The notes: generated by a model from the sequence alone, not told the origin. A stretch of DNA of 64,000 nt from Amycolatopsis saalfeldensis (GCF_900110575.1 NZ_FOEF01000004.1:479851-543850); one strand, 5' to 3'. Positions 35,865 through 44,044 are shown, numbered from the stretch's first letter. Numbers and translations are program-made.

Positions 35865-37456
35865 CGGCCCCTCCCGGGGTGACGAAGAGAACGGCCGGCC
35901 AGAGCGCCGGTGGGGTGGCCGTCCTCGATCGCGGCGACGCCGTTCACGAAGACGTGGGGGATCCCTTCGGCGGGCTGCCTCGGGGCGTCGAACGTGGCGG
36001 TGTCGGCGACCGTGGCGGGGTCGAAGAGCACCAGGTCGGCCGCGTACCCGGGGCGGACGAGCCCCCGGTCGGCGAGCCGCAGCCGCCGTGCCGCGCGCCC
36101 GGTGAGGTGCGCGACGCAGTCGGCCAGCCCGAGCACGCCCAGGTCACGGACGTAGCGGGCCAGGTAGCGGGGGAACGTGCCCCAGGAGCGCGGGTGCGGC
36201 CGGTCGCCGACCAGCAGCCCGTCGGAGCCGCCGGTGTGCGTGCGGTGCCGCATGATCGCCTGCACGTTCTCCTCGTGCCCCACGTGCATCAGGCAGGAGG
36301 TGCCGAGGCGCTCGTCGAGCAGGGTGTCGAAGTACAGCTCCGCGGGCGGGCGCCCGGCGGCCCGCGCGGACGCGGCGACGCTGTGGCCCACCAGCGCGGT
36401 GTTGCCCGCGTTGCGGACGCCGTTGATCTCGATGGCGTCCCAGTCGATCGGCACGCCGTGCGCACCGTCCGAACCGGACTCCTCGATCTCGGCGCGGATC
36501 CGCTCGCGGATGTCCACATCGGACAGCCGGGCCAGCGTCGCGTCCAGCCCGCCCTCGGTGGCCCAGCTCGGCAGCAGGGCGGAGAGGTAGGTGGCGCCGG
36601 GCAGGTACGGGTAGGTGTCGAGGGTGATGTCGCAGCCGTCGTCGAGCGCGTCGTCCAGCAGTCGCAGCAGATCCGGCGCCTTGCCCTTGTTGACGGAGAA
36701 GTTCATCGTGGCGTGCGCGAGGTGCAGCGGGCAGCCCGAGCGGCGCGAGACGTCGACCATCTCCGCGAACGCCTCCAGCGCGCCCTTGCCGTAGCTGCGG
36801 TGGTGCGGGCTGTAGTAGCCGCCGTGCTCGCCGACCACGCGGCACAGCTCGACCAGCTCGGCCGTGTCGGCGTACATCCCGGGCGTGTAGGTGAGGCCGG
36901 ACGACATCCCGAACGCGCCTTCGCGCAGTCCGGTCGCCACGAGTTCCTTCATCCGCGTCAGTTCCGCGTCTGTGGCAGGCCGGTCCTCCCAGCCCAGCGC
37001 GAGCATTCGCACGGTGCCCTGCGGCACGAGGTAGGCGGCGTTCACCGCGACGCCCGCGTCGAGCCGGTCCAGGTACTCGCCGACCGAGCGCCAGTTCCAG
37101 TCGAAGCCCGCCGGGTCGTCGTTCCAGCCGGCGAGCTGCTGGCGCAGGGCTTCGAGCACGGTGTCGTCGACCGGCGCGTAGGAGAGCCCGTCCTGGCCGA
37201 GCACCTCGGTGGTGACGCCTTGGGAGACCTTGGCGAGATGGTCCGGCTTCGCGAGCAGCTGCAGGTCGGAGTGCGAGTGCATGTCGATGAAGCCCGGCGC
37301 GAGCATGAGCCCGTCGGCGTCCAGGACGCGGCCGCCGGTCAACGAGCCGGGCGCGGCGACGTCGGCGATCCGGCCGTCGGTCAGCCCGACGTCGTGGCGG
37401 GCGAGTTCGGCCCCGGTGCCGTCGGCGACCTGCGCCCCGCGGATCACCAGGTCCAT
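35861..37456 (-). CDS. N-acyl-D-amino-acid deacylase (amidohydrolase family)
   Basis: The 531-aa protein is of the D-aminoacylase type. An N-terminal beta part (LVIRGAQVADGTGAELARHD) leads into metal motif APGFIDMHSHSDLQLL, then TTEVLGQDGLSYAPV, GAFGMSSGLTYTPGMYADTA, and the second ligand region HLAHATMNFS. The late C-terminal set is GSDGLLVGDRPHPRSWGTFP and GLVRPGYAADLVLFDP, closing with VFVNGVAAIEDGHPTGALAG. Such zinc enzymes remove acyl groups from N-acyl-D-amino acids, and some relatives act on N-acetyl-glucosaminate. The ATG at 37456 overlaps the stop of the upstream PLP enzyme by one base. Position and neighbours argue for the deacetylation step of a GlcNAc aldonic-acid route. Confidence 0.9.
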   Translation of the reverse strand: MDLVIRGAQVADGTGAELARHDVGLTDGRIADVAAPGSLTGGRVLDADGLMLAPGFIDMHSHSDLQLLAKPDHLAKVSQGVTTEVLGQDGLSYAPVDDTVLEALRQQLAGWNDDPAGFDWNWRSVGEYLDRLDAGVAVNAAYLVPQGTVRMLALGWEDRPATDAELTRMKELVATGLREGAFGMSSGLTYTPGMYADTAELVELCRVVGEHGGYYSPHHRSYGKGALEAFAEMVDVSRRSGCPLHLAHATMNFSVNKGKAPDLLRLLDDALDDGCDITLDTYPYLPGATYLSALLPSWATEGGLDATLARLSDVDIRERIRAEIEESGSDGAHGVPIDWDAIEINGVRNAGNTALVGHSVAASARAAGRPPAELYFDTLLDERLGTSCLMHVGHEENVQAIMRHRTHTGGSDGLLVGDRPHPRSWGTFPRYLARYVRDLGVLGLADCVAHLTGRAARRLRLADRGLVRPGYAADLVLFDPATVADTATFDAPRQPAEGIPHVFVNGVAAIEDGHPTGALAGRSLRHPGRGR

Positions 37457-38760
37457 CAGAACCACGTCCGCACGAAGTCGGTGACGGTCTCGCCGTCGGC
37501 GCCCACCACCGGGACCAGCGGCCACTTGTCGAACGTCGTGCACGGGTGCGAGAGGCCCAGCCGCACCCAGTCGCCGACGTTCACCGGCGAGCCGGGCGGC
37601 AGCGTCAGGAACGTGTGCTGGTCGTTCATCTTCGGCACGGTGTGCCCGGTCAGCTCGGTGACGACGCCATTGCGGCGCAGCAGCTGCGGTTCCGGCATCC
37701 CCTCGTCGAACGGCAGGTCGCGCTTGCCCGCGGTGAGCAGGGCGAGCGTGTCCGACGGCTTCGACGTCACCTGCGCCCACCCGTGCAGCGCGGGGCGGAA
37801 GCCCTCGACCCCGGTGATGCGCGGGTGCTCGCCGAGCGGGGAGATCTCGCGGTAGAAGCCGTCGTCGTGGGTGACGTACGCGCCGCTGCGCAGGATCGGC
37901 AGCACGTCGAGACCGTCCGGCCAGGGCTTGGTCAGCTCGTCGGCCACGCGGTCGAAGTACGCGCTGCCGCCGCCGGTGACGAGCACCTGGCCCTCGGCGA
38001 GCAACCCCTTGCCCGCCAACGAGATCGTCAGATCACGCAGATCGTCCACATAGGAGCTGATCTTCGCCAGCGCCGTTTCGTCGGTGTCGTGCGAGAGCGA
38101 GCCTTCGTAACCGCCGGTGCCGCGCAGCCGCAAGACCGGGCTGTTCGCGGCCGCCTCGGCGATGGCGAGCGCGGTCGCCGTGTCGCGGACGCCGGTGCGG
38201 CCGCCGTCCGCGCCCAGCTCCACCAGCACGTCGACCGGTCGCGGCGAGCCGGCCAGCGCCTCGGTCATCAGCTCGACGCTCCGGACCGAGTCGACCCAGC
38301 AGGCGAACTCGAAGCCCGGGTCCGCGGCCAGCTCGCCGGCCAGCCAGCGCAGCGCGGACGGGTCGACCAGCTGGTTGGCCAGCATGATCCGGGGCACCCC
38401 GAACGCGCGGTAGACCCGCAGGTGCCCGGCGTTCGCGGCGGTCAGGCCCCACGCGCCGTGCGCGAGCTGGCGGGCGAACAGCTGCGGCGCCATCGTGGTC
38501 TTCCCGTGCGGCGCCAGCGCGATCCCGCGGGCGGCGCACCAGCCGGCCATCGTTGCCAGATTGTGCTCCAGCGCGTCCGCGTCGAGCACGACGAAGGGGC
38601 CGAAGAAGCCGTCGTCGAACAGGTTCGCGCGACGGGCCGCGGCCTCGTCGAGGGTCAGCCCGGCGAGCGCGGGCGCGATCGACCGGAACCGCCAGTCGAT
38701 CCGTTCTTCGCGGCCGGCTCGGACGGCGGCGGTCAATGCGGCGTTCTCGGGATTGTCCAT
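37456..38760 (-). CDS. PLP enzyme of the D-serine dehydratase/D-threonine aldolase (DSD1-like) fold
   Basis: The 434-aa protein has an alanine-racemase-type N-terminal barrel. The PLP-lysine region reads GPFVVLDADALEHNLATMAG, then APHGKTTMAPQLFARQL, with the lysine in HGKTT. A C-terminal metal-binding beta domain contains HTVPKMNDQHTFLTLPPG and LGLSHPCTTFDKWPLVPVV, whose His/Cys pair binds the divalent metal in this family. Relatives include D-serine deaminase, D-threonine aldolase and D-glucosaminate dehydratase. The ATG at 38760 was chosen as the first codon after the divergent regulatory region. Its place before a deacylase and opposite a KDG kinase favours D-glucosaminate dehydratase (product 2-keto-3-deoxygluconate), though a general D-amino-acid deaminase remains possible. 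Confidence 0.85.
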   Translation of the reverse strand: MDNPENAALTAAVRAGREERIDWRFRSIAPALAGLTLDEAAARRANLFDDGFFGPFVVLDADALEHNLATMAGWCAARGIALAPHGKTTMAPQLFARQLAHGAWGLTAANAGHLRVYRAFGVPRIMLANQLVDPSALRWLAGELAADPGFEFACWVDSVRSVELMTEALAGSPRPVDVLVELGADGGRTGVRDTATALAIAEAAANSPVLRLRGTGGYEGSLSHDTDETALAKISSYVDDLRDLTISLAGKGLLAEGQVLVTGGGSAYFDRVADELTKPWPDGLDVLPILRSGAYVTHDDGFYREISPLGEHPRITGVEGFRPALHGWAQVTSKPSDTLALLTAGKRDLPFDEGMPEPQLLRRNGVVTELTGHTVPKMNDQHTFLTLPPGSPVNVGDWVRLGLSHPCTTFDKWPLVPVVGADGETVTDFVRTWF

Positions 38761-38787
38761 GAGTGGTCGACCTCGGTTGCGTATGTT

Positions 38788-38801
38788 GCAACGAACGTTG
38801 C
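38788..38801. promoter_or_regulatory. Palindromic operator in the divergent promoter region
   Basis: GCAACG-AA-CGTTGC is a perfect 6-2-6 palindrome between the catabolic operon (minus) and kdgK-iclR (plus). A plus-strand -10 candidate TAGCAT lies at 38823-38828. It is the natural site for the IclR regulator encoded 1.1 kb away. Confidence 0.5.
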
Positions 38802-38873
38802 GCAGAATGCGCGACATAGGTGTAGCATCCGGGTCGCTAACGGTCAACGGGGTGAAGAACGGGGAGACATTCA

Positions 38874-39854
38874 GTGACCAGCGCGCCCGAGGTGCTCTGC
38901 ATCGGCGAGTCGATGGCCCTGTTCGTGCCGGCCGAGCCCGGCCCGCCGGACGAGGTCCGCAGCTGGCTGCGCACGATCGGCGGCGCGGAGTCCAATGTGG
39001 CCTGTCACCTGCCCGCGCTCGGGGTGCGCAGCGGCTGGGTCAGCGCGGTCGGCGACGACCCGTTCGGCCGCGCGCTGGTCCGCGAGGTCGCCGCCGCCGG
39101 GGTCGACGTCAGCGGCGTCGTGGTCGACCCGGTGCGCCCGACCGGCTTGTACATCAAGGAAAGCGGGGCGCAGGGCAGCCCGGTGCGCTACTACCGGGCG
39201 GGCTCCGCGGCGTCCGGGATGGGGCCGGGCCTGCGGTCCCGGCTGGACCTCGGCGGCGTCCGGGTGCTGCACCTGTCCGGGATCACGCCCGCGCTCTCGG
39301 ACAGCTGCCTCGCGCTGGTGCGCGCCCTGCTCGACGCGCCGCGCGGCGACCTGCTGGTGTCCTTCGACGTCAACCACCGCCCGGTGCTGTGGGCCGATCG
39401 CGACGTCTCGGTGCTCGCGGAGCTGGCCGCCAAGGCCGACCTCGTGCTGACCGGCGACGACGAGGCCGGGCGGGTGTGGGGGACCGGCGACCCCGCGCGG
39501 TTGCGCGAGCTGCTGCCCGCGGTGCGCACGCTGGTCGTCAAGCACGGCGAACACGGCGCGACGCTGGTCGAGGGCGACGCGCCGCCGTTGTTCGCGCCCG
39601 CGCTGCGCGTGGACGTGGTCGAGCCGGTCGGCGCGGGAGACGCCTTCGCCGCCGGTTTCCTGGCCGCCACCCTCCGCGGCGCCGATCCGGCGACCCGCCT
39701 GCGCCGCGGCCACCTCCAGGCCGCCGCCACCCTGCTGACCCACGACGACGTCGGCACGCCGCTGGCCCCGGACGTGCTGGACCGGCTGCTGCGCGCGGAC
39801 GACGACGAGTGGGCCGCCGCGCGGCTGACCGCGGAAGGGCTGGTGCTCGCATGA
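38874..39854 (+). CDS. 2-keto-3-deoxygluconate kinase (PfkB family)
   Basis: The 326-aa protein is a PfkB-family sugar kinase: VLCIGESMALFVPAEPGP at the N-terminus, TIGGAESNVACHLPALGV (motif 1), VSFDVNHRPVLWAD, and the catalytic motif EPVGAGDAFAAGFLAA (base Asp in GAGD). The YYRAGSAASGM segment is typical of KDG kinases (KdgK), which bind the 2-keto acid. The reaction makes 2-keto-3-deoxy-6-phosphogluconate for the Entner-Doudoroff aldolase. GGGGAG lies 7 bases before the GTG at 38874. It is transcribed divergently from the deacylase/dehydratase operon and upstream of the IclR regulator, consistent with a pathway that produces KDG. Confidence 0.85.
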   Translation: MTSAPEVLCIGESMALFVPAEPGPPDEVRSWLRTIGGAESNVACHLPALGVRSGWVSAVGDDPFGRALVREVAAAGVDVSGVVVDPVRPTGLYIKESGAQGSPVRYYRAGSAASGMGPGLRSRLDLGGVRVLHLSGITPALSDSCLALVRALLDAPRGDLLVSFDVNHRPVLWADRDVSVLAELAAKADLVLTGDDEAGRVWGTGDPARLRELLPAVRTLVVKHGEHGATLVEGDAPPLFAPALRVDVVEPVGAGDAFAAGFLAATLRGADPATRLRRGHLQAAATLLTHDDVGTPLAPDVLDRLLRADDDEWAAARLTAEGLVLA

Positions 39855-39892
39855 GTCCCGCCGACGTGTTCTTTCCCGCGGAGGCGGCATGA
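39851..39892 (+). other. 13-codon mini-ORF bridging kinase and regulator
   Basis: An ATG overlapping the kinase stop (ATGA) opens MSPADVFFPAEAA, and its TGA overlaps the regulator ATG (ATGA). The double coupling suggests either a short translated linker or the leftover start of a deleted gene such as a KDPG aldolase. The distinction cannot be made here. Confidence 0.35.
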
Positions 39893-40647
39893 GCCAGAGC
39901 TTGGACCGGGCGTTGACGCTGCTGGCCGGGCTGGCGCAGGGCGCGAAGACACTGGATCAGCTGGCCGAAGAAGTCGGCGTGCACAAGACCACCGTGCTGC
40001 GGCTGCTGCGCACGCTGGAGTCGCACCACTTCGTCCGCCGCGAGGGCACCCGGTACTACCGGCTGGGCAGCGCGTTGTTCGACCTGGCGAGCCAGGCGCT
40101 GGAGGACCGTGACGTCCGGCGCAGCTCGGCCGAGGCGCTCGCCGCGCTGAACGAGCGCACCGGCCACACCGTGCACCTGGCGACCTACGAGGACGGCGAG
40201 GTCGTCTACATCGACAAGTACGAGGGCCGGCATTCGGTCCGGATGTACTCGCGCATCGGCAAGCGCGCGCCGCTGCACTGCACGGCGGTGGGCAAGGTGC
40301 TCGTCTCGGCGATGCCCCGCGAACGGCGTGAGGCGCTCGCGCGCAGCATCGACTACGTGGTGCTGACGCCGAACACGATCAGCTCACCCGAGGCGTACCT
40401 CGCCGAGCTGGACAAGGTCGCCGAGCGCGGCTACGCAGTGGACAACGCCGAGCACGAGGACTTCATCCACTGCGTCGCCGCGCCGATCCGCGGCGGCGGG
40501 GGAGAGGTGCTCGCCGCGGCGTCGATGTCCGTGCCGAAGGTGCTGCTCGACTACGAAGGCCTGCTGGCGCTCGTGCCGGAGCTGCTGGCGGCCGCGAAGG
40601 AAGCTTCCGTCCACAGTGGATGGACGGAGAACGGAAAGGGGTCATGA
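39889..40647 (+). CDS. IclR-family transcriptional regulator
   Basis: The 252-aa protein has an N-terminal winged helix-turn-helix (LAEEVGVHKTTVLRLLRTLE, HFVRREGTRYYRLG) and the IclR ligand domain (HLATYEDGEVVYIDKYEGRH, PLHCTAVGKVLVSAM, RGYAVDNAEHEDFIHCVAAP). KDG is the usual effector for KdgR-type members, which fits the adjoining KDG kinase gene. It probably binds the palindrome at 38788-38801 and controls both divergent transcripts. The start overlaps the mini-ORF stop, and its own stop overlaps the RidA start (ATGA). Confidence 0.9.
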   Translation: MSQSLDRALTLLAGLAQGAKTLDQLAEEVGVHKTTVLRLLRTLESHHFVRREGTRYYRLGSALFDLASQALEDRDVRRSSAEALAALNERTGHTVHLATYEDGEVVYIDKYEGRHSVRMYSRIGKRAPLHCTAVGKVLVSAMPRERREALARSIDYVVLTPNTISSPEAYLAELDKVAERGYAVDNAEHEDFIHCVAAPIRGGGGEVLAAASMSVPKVLLDYEGLLALVPELLAAAKEASVHSGWTENGKGS

Positions 40648-41030
40648 TGGGCAAGACGGCGATCACCACCGAGAACGCGCCGAAGCCGCCGGCGAAGTTC
40701 TCGCAGGCCGTCCGCAAGGGCAACATCCTCCAGGTGGCCGGGATGGTCGCCTTCGACGCGGCGACCGGCGCCATCGTGGGCGACGACATCGCGGGGCAGA
40801 CCCGGCAGGTGTTCAAGAACCTGCAGACGGTCCTCGCGGAGGGCGGCTCGAGCCTCGACGACGCCGTGATGGTGCGCGTCTACCTCACCGACACGAGCCA
40901 CTTCGGCCCGTTCAACGAGGTCTACAACGAGCTGATCGGCGAGGCCCCGCAGCCGGCCCGCACGACCGTGTACGTCGGCCTGCCCGCCGGTCTCCTGGTG
41001 GAGATCGACGTGCTGGCCGTCCTCGACTGA
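40644..41030 (+). CDS. RidA family enamine/imine deaminase
   Basis: The 128-aa protein is of the RidA/YjgF/UK114 family: FSQAVRKGNILQVAGMVAFD, then GDDIAGQTRQVFKNLQTVLA, MVRVYLTDTSHFGPFNEVYN and a terminal PARTTVYVGLPAGLLVEIDV, with the conserved Arg that binds the substrate carboxylate (PARTTV). RidA trimers hydrolyse reactive enamines/imines released by PLP-dependent dehydratases. Presence in this operon is therefore a specific hint that the PLP enzyme encoded at 37.5-38.8 kb eliminates ammonia via an enamine. AAAGGGG precedes ATG 40644, which overlaps the regulator stop; ATG 40647 is an alternative. Confidence 0.9.
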   Translation: MMGKTAITTENAPKPPAKFSQAVRKGNILQVAGMVAFDAATGAIVGDDIAGQTRQVFKNLQTVLAEGGSSLDDAVMVRVYLTDTSHFGPFNEVYNELIGEAPQPARTTVYVGLPAGLLVEIDVLAVLD

Positions 41031-41038
41031 CGCCGGGC

Positions 41039-41071
41039 GGTGCCGGGGCCTTTCCGCGAGGCCCCGGCACC
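41039..41071. terminator. Hairpin terminator between RidA and AcdS genes
   Basis: GGTGCCGGGGCC (41039-41050) pairs perfectly with 41060-41071 across a 9-base loop, directly between two convergent stop codons. Confidence 0.8.
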
Positions 41072-41075
41072 CTGG

Positions 41076-42074
41076 TCAGCCCAGCACGCTGGTGTACGCG
41101 TTGATCGCGGGCTGGCCGCCGAGGTGGGCGTAGAGCACGTTCGAGGTGGGCGGAATTTCGCCGCCGCGCACCAGATCGATCAGCCCGGCCATGGACTTCC
41201 CCTCGTACACCGGGTCGGTGATCATGCCCTCCAGCCGCGCGGCGGTGCGGATCGCGTCCAGAGTGGACTCGTCCGGGACGCCGTAGACGCCGGCGTGGTA
41301 CCGCTCGTCCAGCAGCACTTCGCCGATGCCCGGCGCGCCGACGAGATCGGCCGTCGCCTTCGCGATGCGGGTGATCTGGTCGCGGGTCTCGCCGGGCTTG
41401 GCCGAGGCGTCGATCCCGAGCACCTTCCGCGGCCGCCCGCTCAGCGCCACGCCCGCCACCATGCCCGCCTGCGTGCTGCCCGTCACCGAGCAGACCACGA
41501 CGGTGTCGAAGAAAACGCCCAGCTCCCGTTCCTGCTGCTCGAGTTCGAGCACCCAGTTCGCGAAGCCGAGCCCGCCGAGCGGGTGGTCCGAGGCGCCGGC
41601 CGGGATCGCGTACGGCTTCCCGCCGCCGGCCTCGATCTCGGCGACGACCCGTTCCCAGCTCTCCTTGAAGCCGATGCCGAAGCCCGCGTCGACCAGCCGG
41701 ACGTCCGCGCCGAGGAGCCGCGAGAGCTGGATGTTGCCGACCTTGTCGTGCAGCGGGTCGTGCCAGTCGACCCAGCTTTCCTGCACCAGCACGGCTTTCA
41801 GCCCGGCGCGCGCCGCCGCGGCCGCGACCTGGCGGGTGTGGTTGGACTGGATGCCGCCGATCGAGACGAGCGTGTCCGCGCCCTGGGCGAGCGCGTCCGC
41901 CACGAGGTACTCGAGCTTGCGGGTCTTGTTGCCGCCGTAGGCGAGGCCGGAGTTGAGGTCCTCCCGCTTGGCCCACACGGCCGCGCCGCCGAGGTGCTCG
42001 GTCAGCCGGTCGAGCCGGTGCACCGGCGACGGGCCGATGAGCAACGGGAAGCGCGGGAAGCCGGCGAGCGTCAT
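41076..42074 (-). CDS. acdS: 1-aminocyclopropane-1-carboxylate (ACC) deaminase / D-cysteine desulfhydrase family
   Basis: The 332-aa protein is a fold-type II PLP enzyme: [20 protein letters not shown] (Lys of GGNKTRK binds PLP), then [20 protein letters not shown], followed by [20 protein letters not shown] and [18 protein letters not shown]. The ESWVDWHDP region is characteristic of ACC deaminases rather than D-cysteine desulfhydrases. The active-site tyrosine/glutamate pair of true AcdS should be checked ([18 protein letters not shown] contains the YEGKS element). The enzyme converts ACC to 2-oxobutyrate and ammonia and is common in plant-associated actinomycetes. It is coupled to a GntR regulator gene by an ATGA overlap. 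Confidence 0.82.
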   Translation of the reverse strand: MTLAGFPRFPLLIGPSPVHRLDRLTEHLGGAAVWAKREDLNSGLAYGGNKTRKLEYLVADALAQGADTLVSIGGIQSNHTRQVAAAAARAGLKAVLVQESWVDWHDPLHDKVGNIQLSRLLGADVRLVDAGFGIGFKESWERVVAEIEAGGGKPYAIPAGASDHPLGGLGFANWVLELEQQERELGVFFDTVVVCSVTGSTQAGMVAGVALSGRPRKVLGIDASAKPGETRDQITRIAKATADLVGAPGIGEVLLDERYHAGVYGVPDESTLDAIRTAARLEGMITDPVYEGKSMAGLIDLVRGGEIPPTSNVLYAHLGGQPAINAYTSVLG

Positions 42075-42718
42075 GGCGTCTCCAGGAGGTTCTCGAGGTC
42101 GGACCAGATGGTCGAGGTGACGGCCGCGGCCCGTTCGGCGTCGCCGTCCGCGATGGCGTCGATCAGCTCGTTGTGCCGCTGCACCGAGCGGTGCGCGGGC
42201 AGGGAAATGAACCGGGCGTGTTCGAGCCGCCGCAGCAGCGGTGTGTGGCGGTCGATCGTCGTGGCCACGGCGCGGTTGCCGCACACGCGGACGGGCACGT
42301 CGTGCAGCTCGTCGTCGGCCGCCATCGCGGCCGCGACGTCACTGCTCCCGATGGCCGCCGCGAACCGCTCGTTGGCCGCCCGCATCTCCGCGACGTGCGC
42401 GGGACCGAGCCGGGGGAGCGCCTGCCGCACCGCGAACTCGTGCAACGCGCGCACCAGCTGCACCGCGTCGCGAACGTCATCGTCGACGAACTCCGCGACC
42501 CGCGTGTAACTCTGCGGCTTCGAGTCGACGAGCCCGTCCCCGGCCAGGCGGAGCAACGCCTGCCGCACGGGCGCCCGCGAAAGCCCGAGCTCCCGGGCGA
42601 GGAAGGCGTCCCTGAGCGCGGTGCCGGCGGGCAGGGTGCCGTTGATGATCGCTTGCCGGATCCGCTCGTACGCCTCGTCGCGCAGCAGCGGCCGGTCGAC
42701 TTTCGGGAGGGGATTCAC
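42071..42718 (-). CDS. GntR-family regulator (FCD subfamily) of acdS
   Basis: The 215-aa protein has the GntR winged helix ([40 protein letters not shown]) and an FCD effector domain ([45 protein letters not shown]) with the metal-binding Asp/His set. It lies immediately upstream of acdS with a 4-base overlap and most likely controls it in response to ACC or another amino acid. The GTG at 42718 has no ribosome site but lies 7 bases after TAACAT, so the transcript is probably leaderless, and the promoter is covered by a palindrome. Confidence 0.88.
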   Translation of the reverse strand: MNPLPKVDRPLLRDEAYERIRQAIINGTLPAGTALRDAFLARELGLSRAPVRQALLRLAGDGLVDSKPQSYTRVAEFVDDDVRDAVQLVRALHEFAVRQALPRLGPAHVAEMRAANERFAAAIGSSDVAAAMAADDELHDVPVRVCGNRAVATTIDRHTPLLRRLEHARFISLPAHRSVQRHNELIDAIADGDAERAAAVTSTIWSDLENLLETP

Positions 42719-42741
42719 AACTGAAATGTTAGATGTCAGTT
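42719..42741 (-). promoter_or_regulatory. Leaderless promoter/operator of the GntR-acdS operon
   Basis: AACTGAAAT and ATGTCAGTT form an inverted repeat (8 of 9 pairs) around GTTAG, touching the GTG start. The minus-strand -10 hexamer TAACAT is inside it, so binding of the GntR protein would block its own transcription. Confidence 0.55.
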
Positions 42742-42794
42742 GGAGACGGCCGCAAGGACCTCGGCGGTGACCTGGCCTTCTGCCCCCGGAAACG

Positions 42795-42831
42795 CCGAAG
42801 GCCCGTCCGCTTCGTGCGGACGGGCCTTCGG
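42795..42831 (-). terminator. 16-bp-stem terminator of the DUF1844 gene
   Basis: CCGAAGGCCCGTCCGC (42795-42810) pairs perfectly with 42816-42831 across TTCGT, just beyond the DUF1844 stop codon on the minus strand. Confidence 0.85.
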
Positions 42832-42840
42832 AAACGACGC

Positions 42841-43200
42841 TCAGTAAACTGGGCCGGTGTACTTCTCGCCCGGGCCCTGGCCCGGGGGGTCGGGCACGAC
42901 GGAGGCCTCGCGGAACGCCTTCTGCAGCGACTGGAGCCCGTCGCGCAACGGGCCGGCGTGCAGGCCGAGGTACTCCGCCGAGGCGGTGATCAGGCCGGCC
43001 AGCGCGGTGATCAGCCGGCGGGCTTCGTCCAGGTCGCGGTGGGGCGAGGTGGCCGGGTCGGCGTCGGCGAGGCCGAGGCGCTCGGCGCCCGCGGACAGCA
43101 GCATCACGGCCGCGCGGCTGATCACCTCGACGCTCGGGATGTCCTCCAGGTCGCGGACGTCCGGGGAATAGGGGGGCGGTGGCGAAGGTTGATCTGACAC
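42841..43200 (-). CDS. DUF1844 domain protein
   Basis: The 119-aa acidic protein has a proline-rich N-terminus (SDQPSPPPPYSPDVRDLEDI) followed by the DUF1844 helical core (VEVISRAAVMLLSAGAERLG, DLDEARRLITALAGLITASA) and a short tail. Function is unknown. The gene stands divergently upstream of infC here, as in mycobacteria. The GTG at 43200 was chosen because the core lies ~25 residues later and no earlier in-frame start has a ribosome site; a GGTACC-containing -10-like stretch about 7 bases upstream could support leaderless expression. Confidence 0.8.
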   Translation of the reverse strand: MSDQPSPPPPYSPDVRDLEDIPSVEVISRAAVMLLSAGAERLGLADADPATSPHRDLDEARRLITALAGLITASAEYLGLHAGPLRDGLQSLQKAFREASVVPDPPGQGPGEKYTGPVY

Positions 43201-43389
43201 GTCTGGTACCCTTCCACGAGCGACCAGCCCCTGAGCGATCGGGGGCGGCAAGTGGAGCCCCGCTCCCACCCGCGTCACCGCCTCAGGTGTCCGGGTCCGG
43301 TCTCGCCGAAGCGGTGAATGCCTTCCGGCTTTCCTCGTTTTCGGCGAAGCGTTCGGTCAGTATGACCGGGCGCGATCGGAGACAGAGCG

Positions 43390-43424
43390 GGCCCCGTGAA
43401 CCGGTGAACACCGGTGGCGGGGCC
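43390..43424 (+). promoter_or_regulatory. Structured leader hairpin upstream of infC
   Basis: GGCCCCG (43390-43396) pairs with CGGGGCC (43418-43424), and inside it ACCGGT-GAAC-ACCGGT forms a second stem. No T-run follows. Leaders of infC-rpmI-rplT operons are often autoregulated by L20 or IF-3, and this is a candidate element. Confidence 0.4.
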
Positions 43425-43483
43425 TGATTCATGTGGGCACCAGGTCGAAAACGAGAAGTAGTCACTCGGACCAAGGAGGCCCC

Positions 43484-44044
43484 ATCAGCTCCGAGACACG
43501 CATCAACGAACGTATCCGGGTGCCGGAGGTCCGACTCGTCGGGCCCAACGGCGAACAGGTCGGCATCGTCCGGATCGAGGATGCGCTGCGGCTGGCCCAG
43601 GAGAACGATCTCGACCTCGTCGAGGTCGCTCCGCAGGCACGTCCGCCGGTATGCAAGCTCATGGACTTCGGCAAGTTCAAGTACGAGAGCGCGCAGAAGG
43701 CCCGCGAGTCCCGCCGCAACCAGCAGCTGACCGTCATCAAGGAACAGAAGCTGCGGCCGAAGATCGACCAGCACGACTACGAGACCAAGAAGGGTCACGT
43801 GTCGCGGTTCCTGGCGGCCGGCAACAAGGTCAAGGTCACGATCATGTTCCGTGGGCGTGAGCAGTCCCGGCCGGAGCTCGGTTTCCGGCTGCTGCAGAAG
43901 CTCGCCGACGACGTGACCGAGCTGGGCTTCGTGGAATCGTCGCCCAAGCAGGACGGTCGCAACATGATCATGGTGCTGGCCCCGCACAAGAACGTGAAGC
44001 CGAAGGCCGTCAAGGCCGAGGCTCCCGAGGCTCCCGAGGCGTAA
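43484..44044 (+). CDS. infC: Translation initiation factor IF-3 (ATC start)
   Basis: The 186-aa protein is complete. The N-domain reads [20 protein letters not shown], then [20 protein letters not shown] and [20 protein letters not shown]. The C-domain contains [20 protein letters not shown] and [18 protein letters not shown]-3 binds the 30S subunit and checks start codons. No ATG or GTG lies where the protein should begin, but an ATC at 43484 sits 4 bases after a strong AAGGAGG (43473-43479), giving ISSETRIN. Unusual AUU/AUC starts in infC are the basis of its autoregulation in E. coli. The ATG at 43433 in the same frame has no ribosome site and would add 17 atypical residues. Confidence 0.95.
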   Translation: MSSETRINERIRVPEVRLVGPNGEQVGIVRIEDALRLAQENDLDLVEVAPQARPPVCKLMDFGKFKYESAQKARESRRNQQLTVIKEQKLRPKIDQHDYETKKGHVSRFLAAGNKVKVTIMFRGREQSRPELGFRLLQKLADDVTELGFVESSPKQDGRNMIMVLAPHKNVKPKAVKAEAPEAPEA

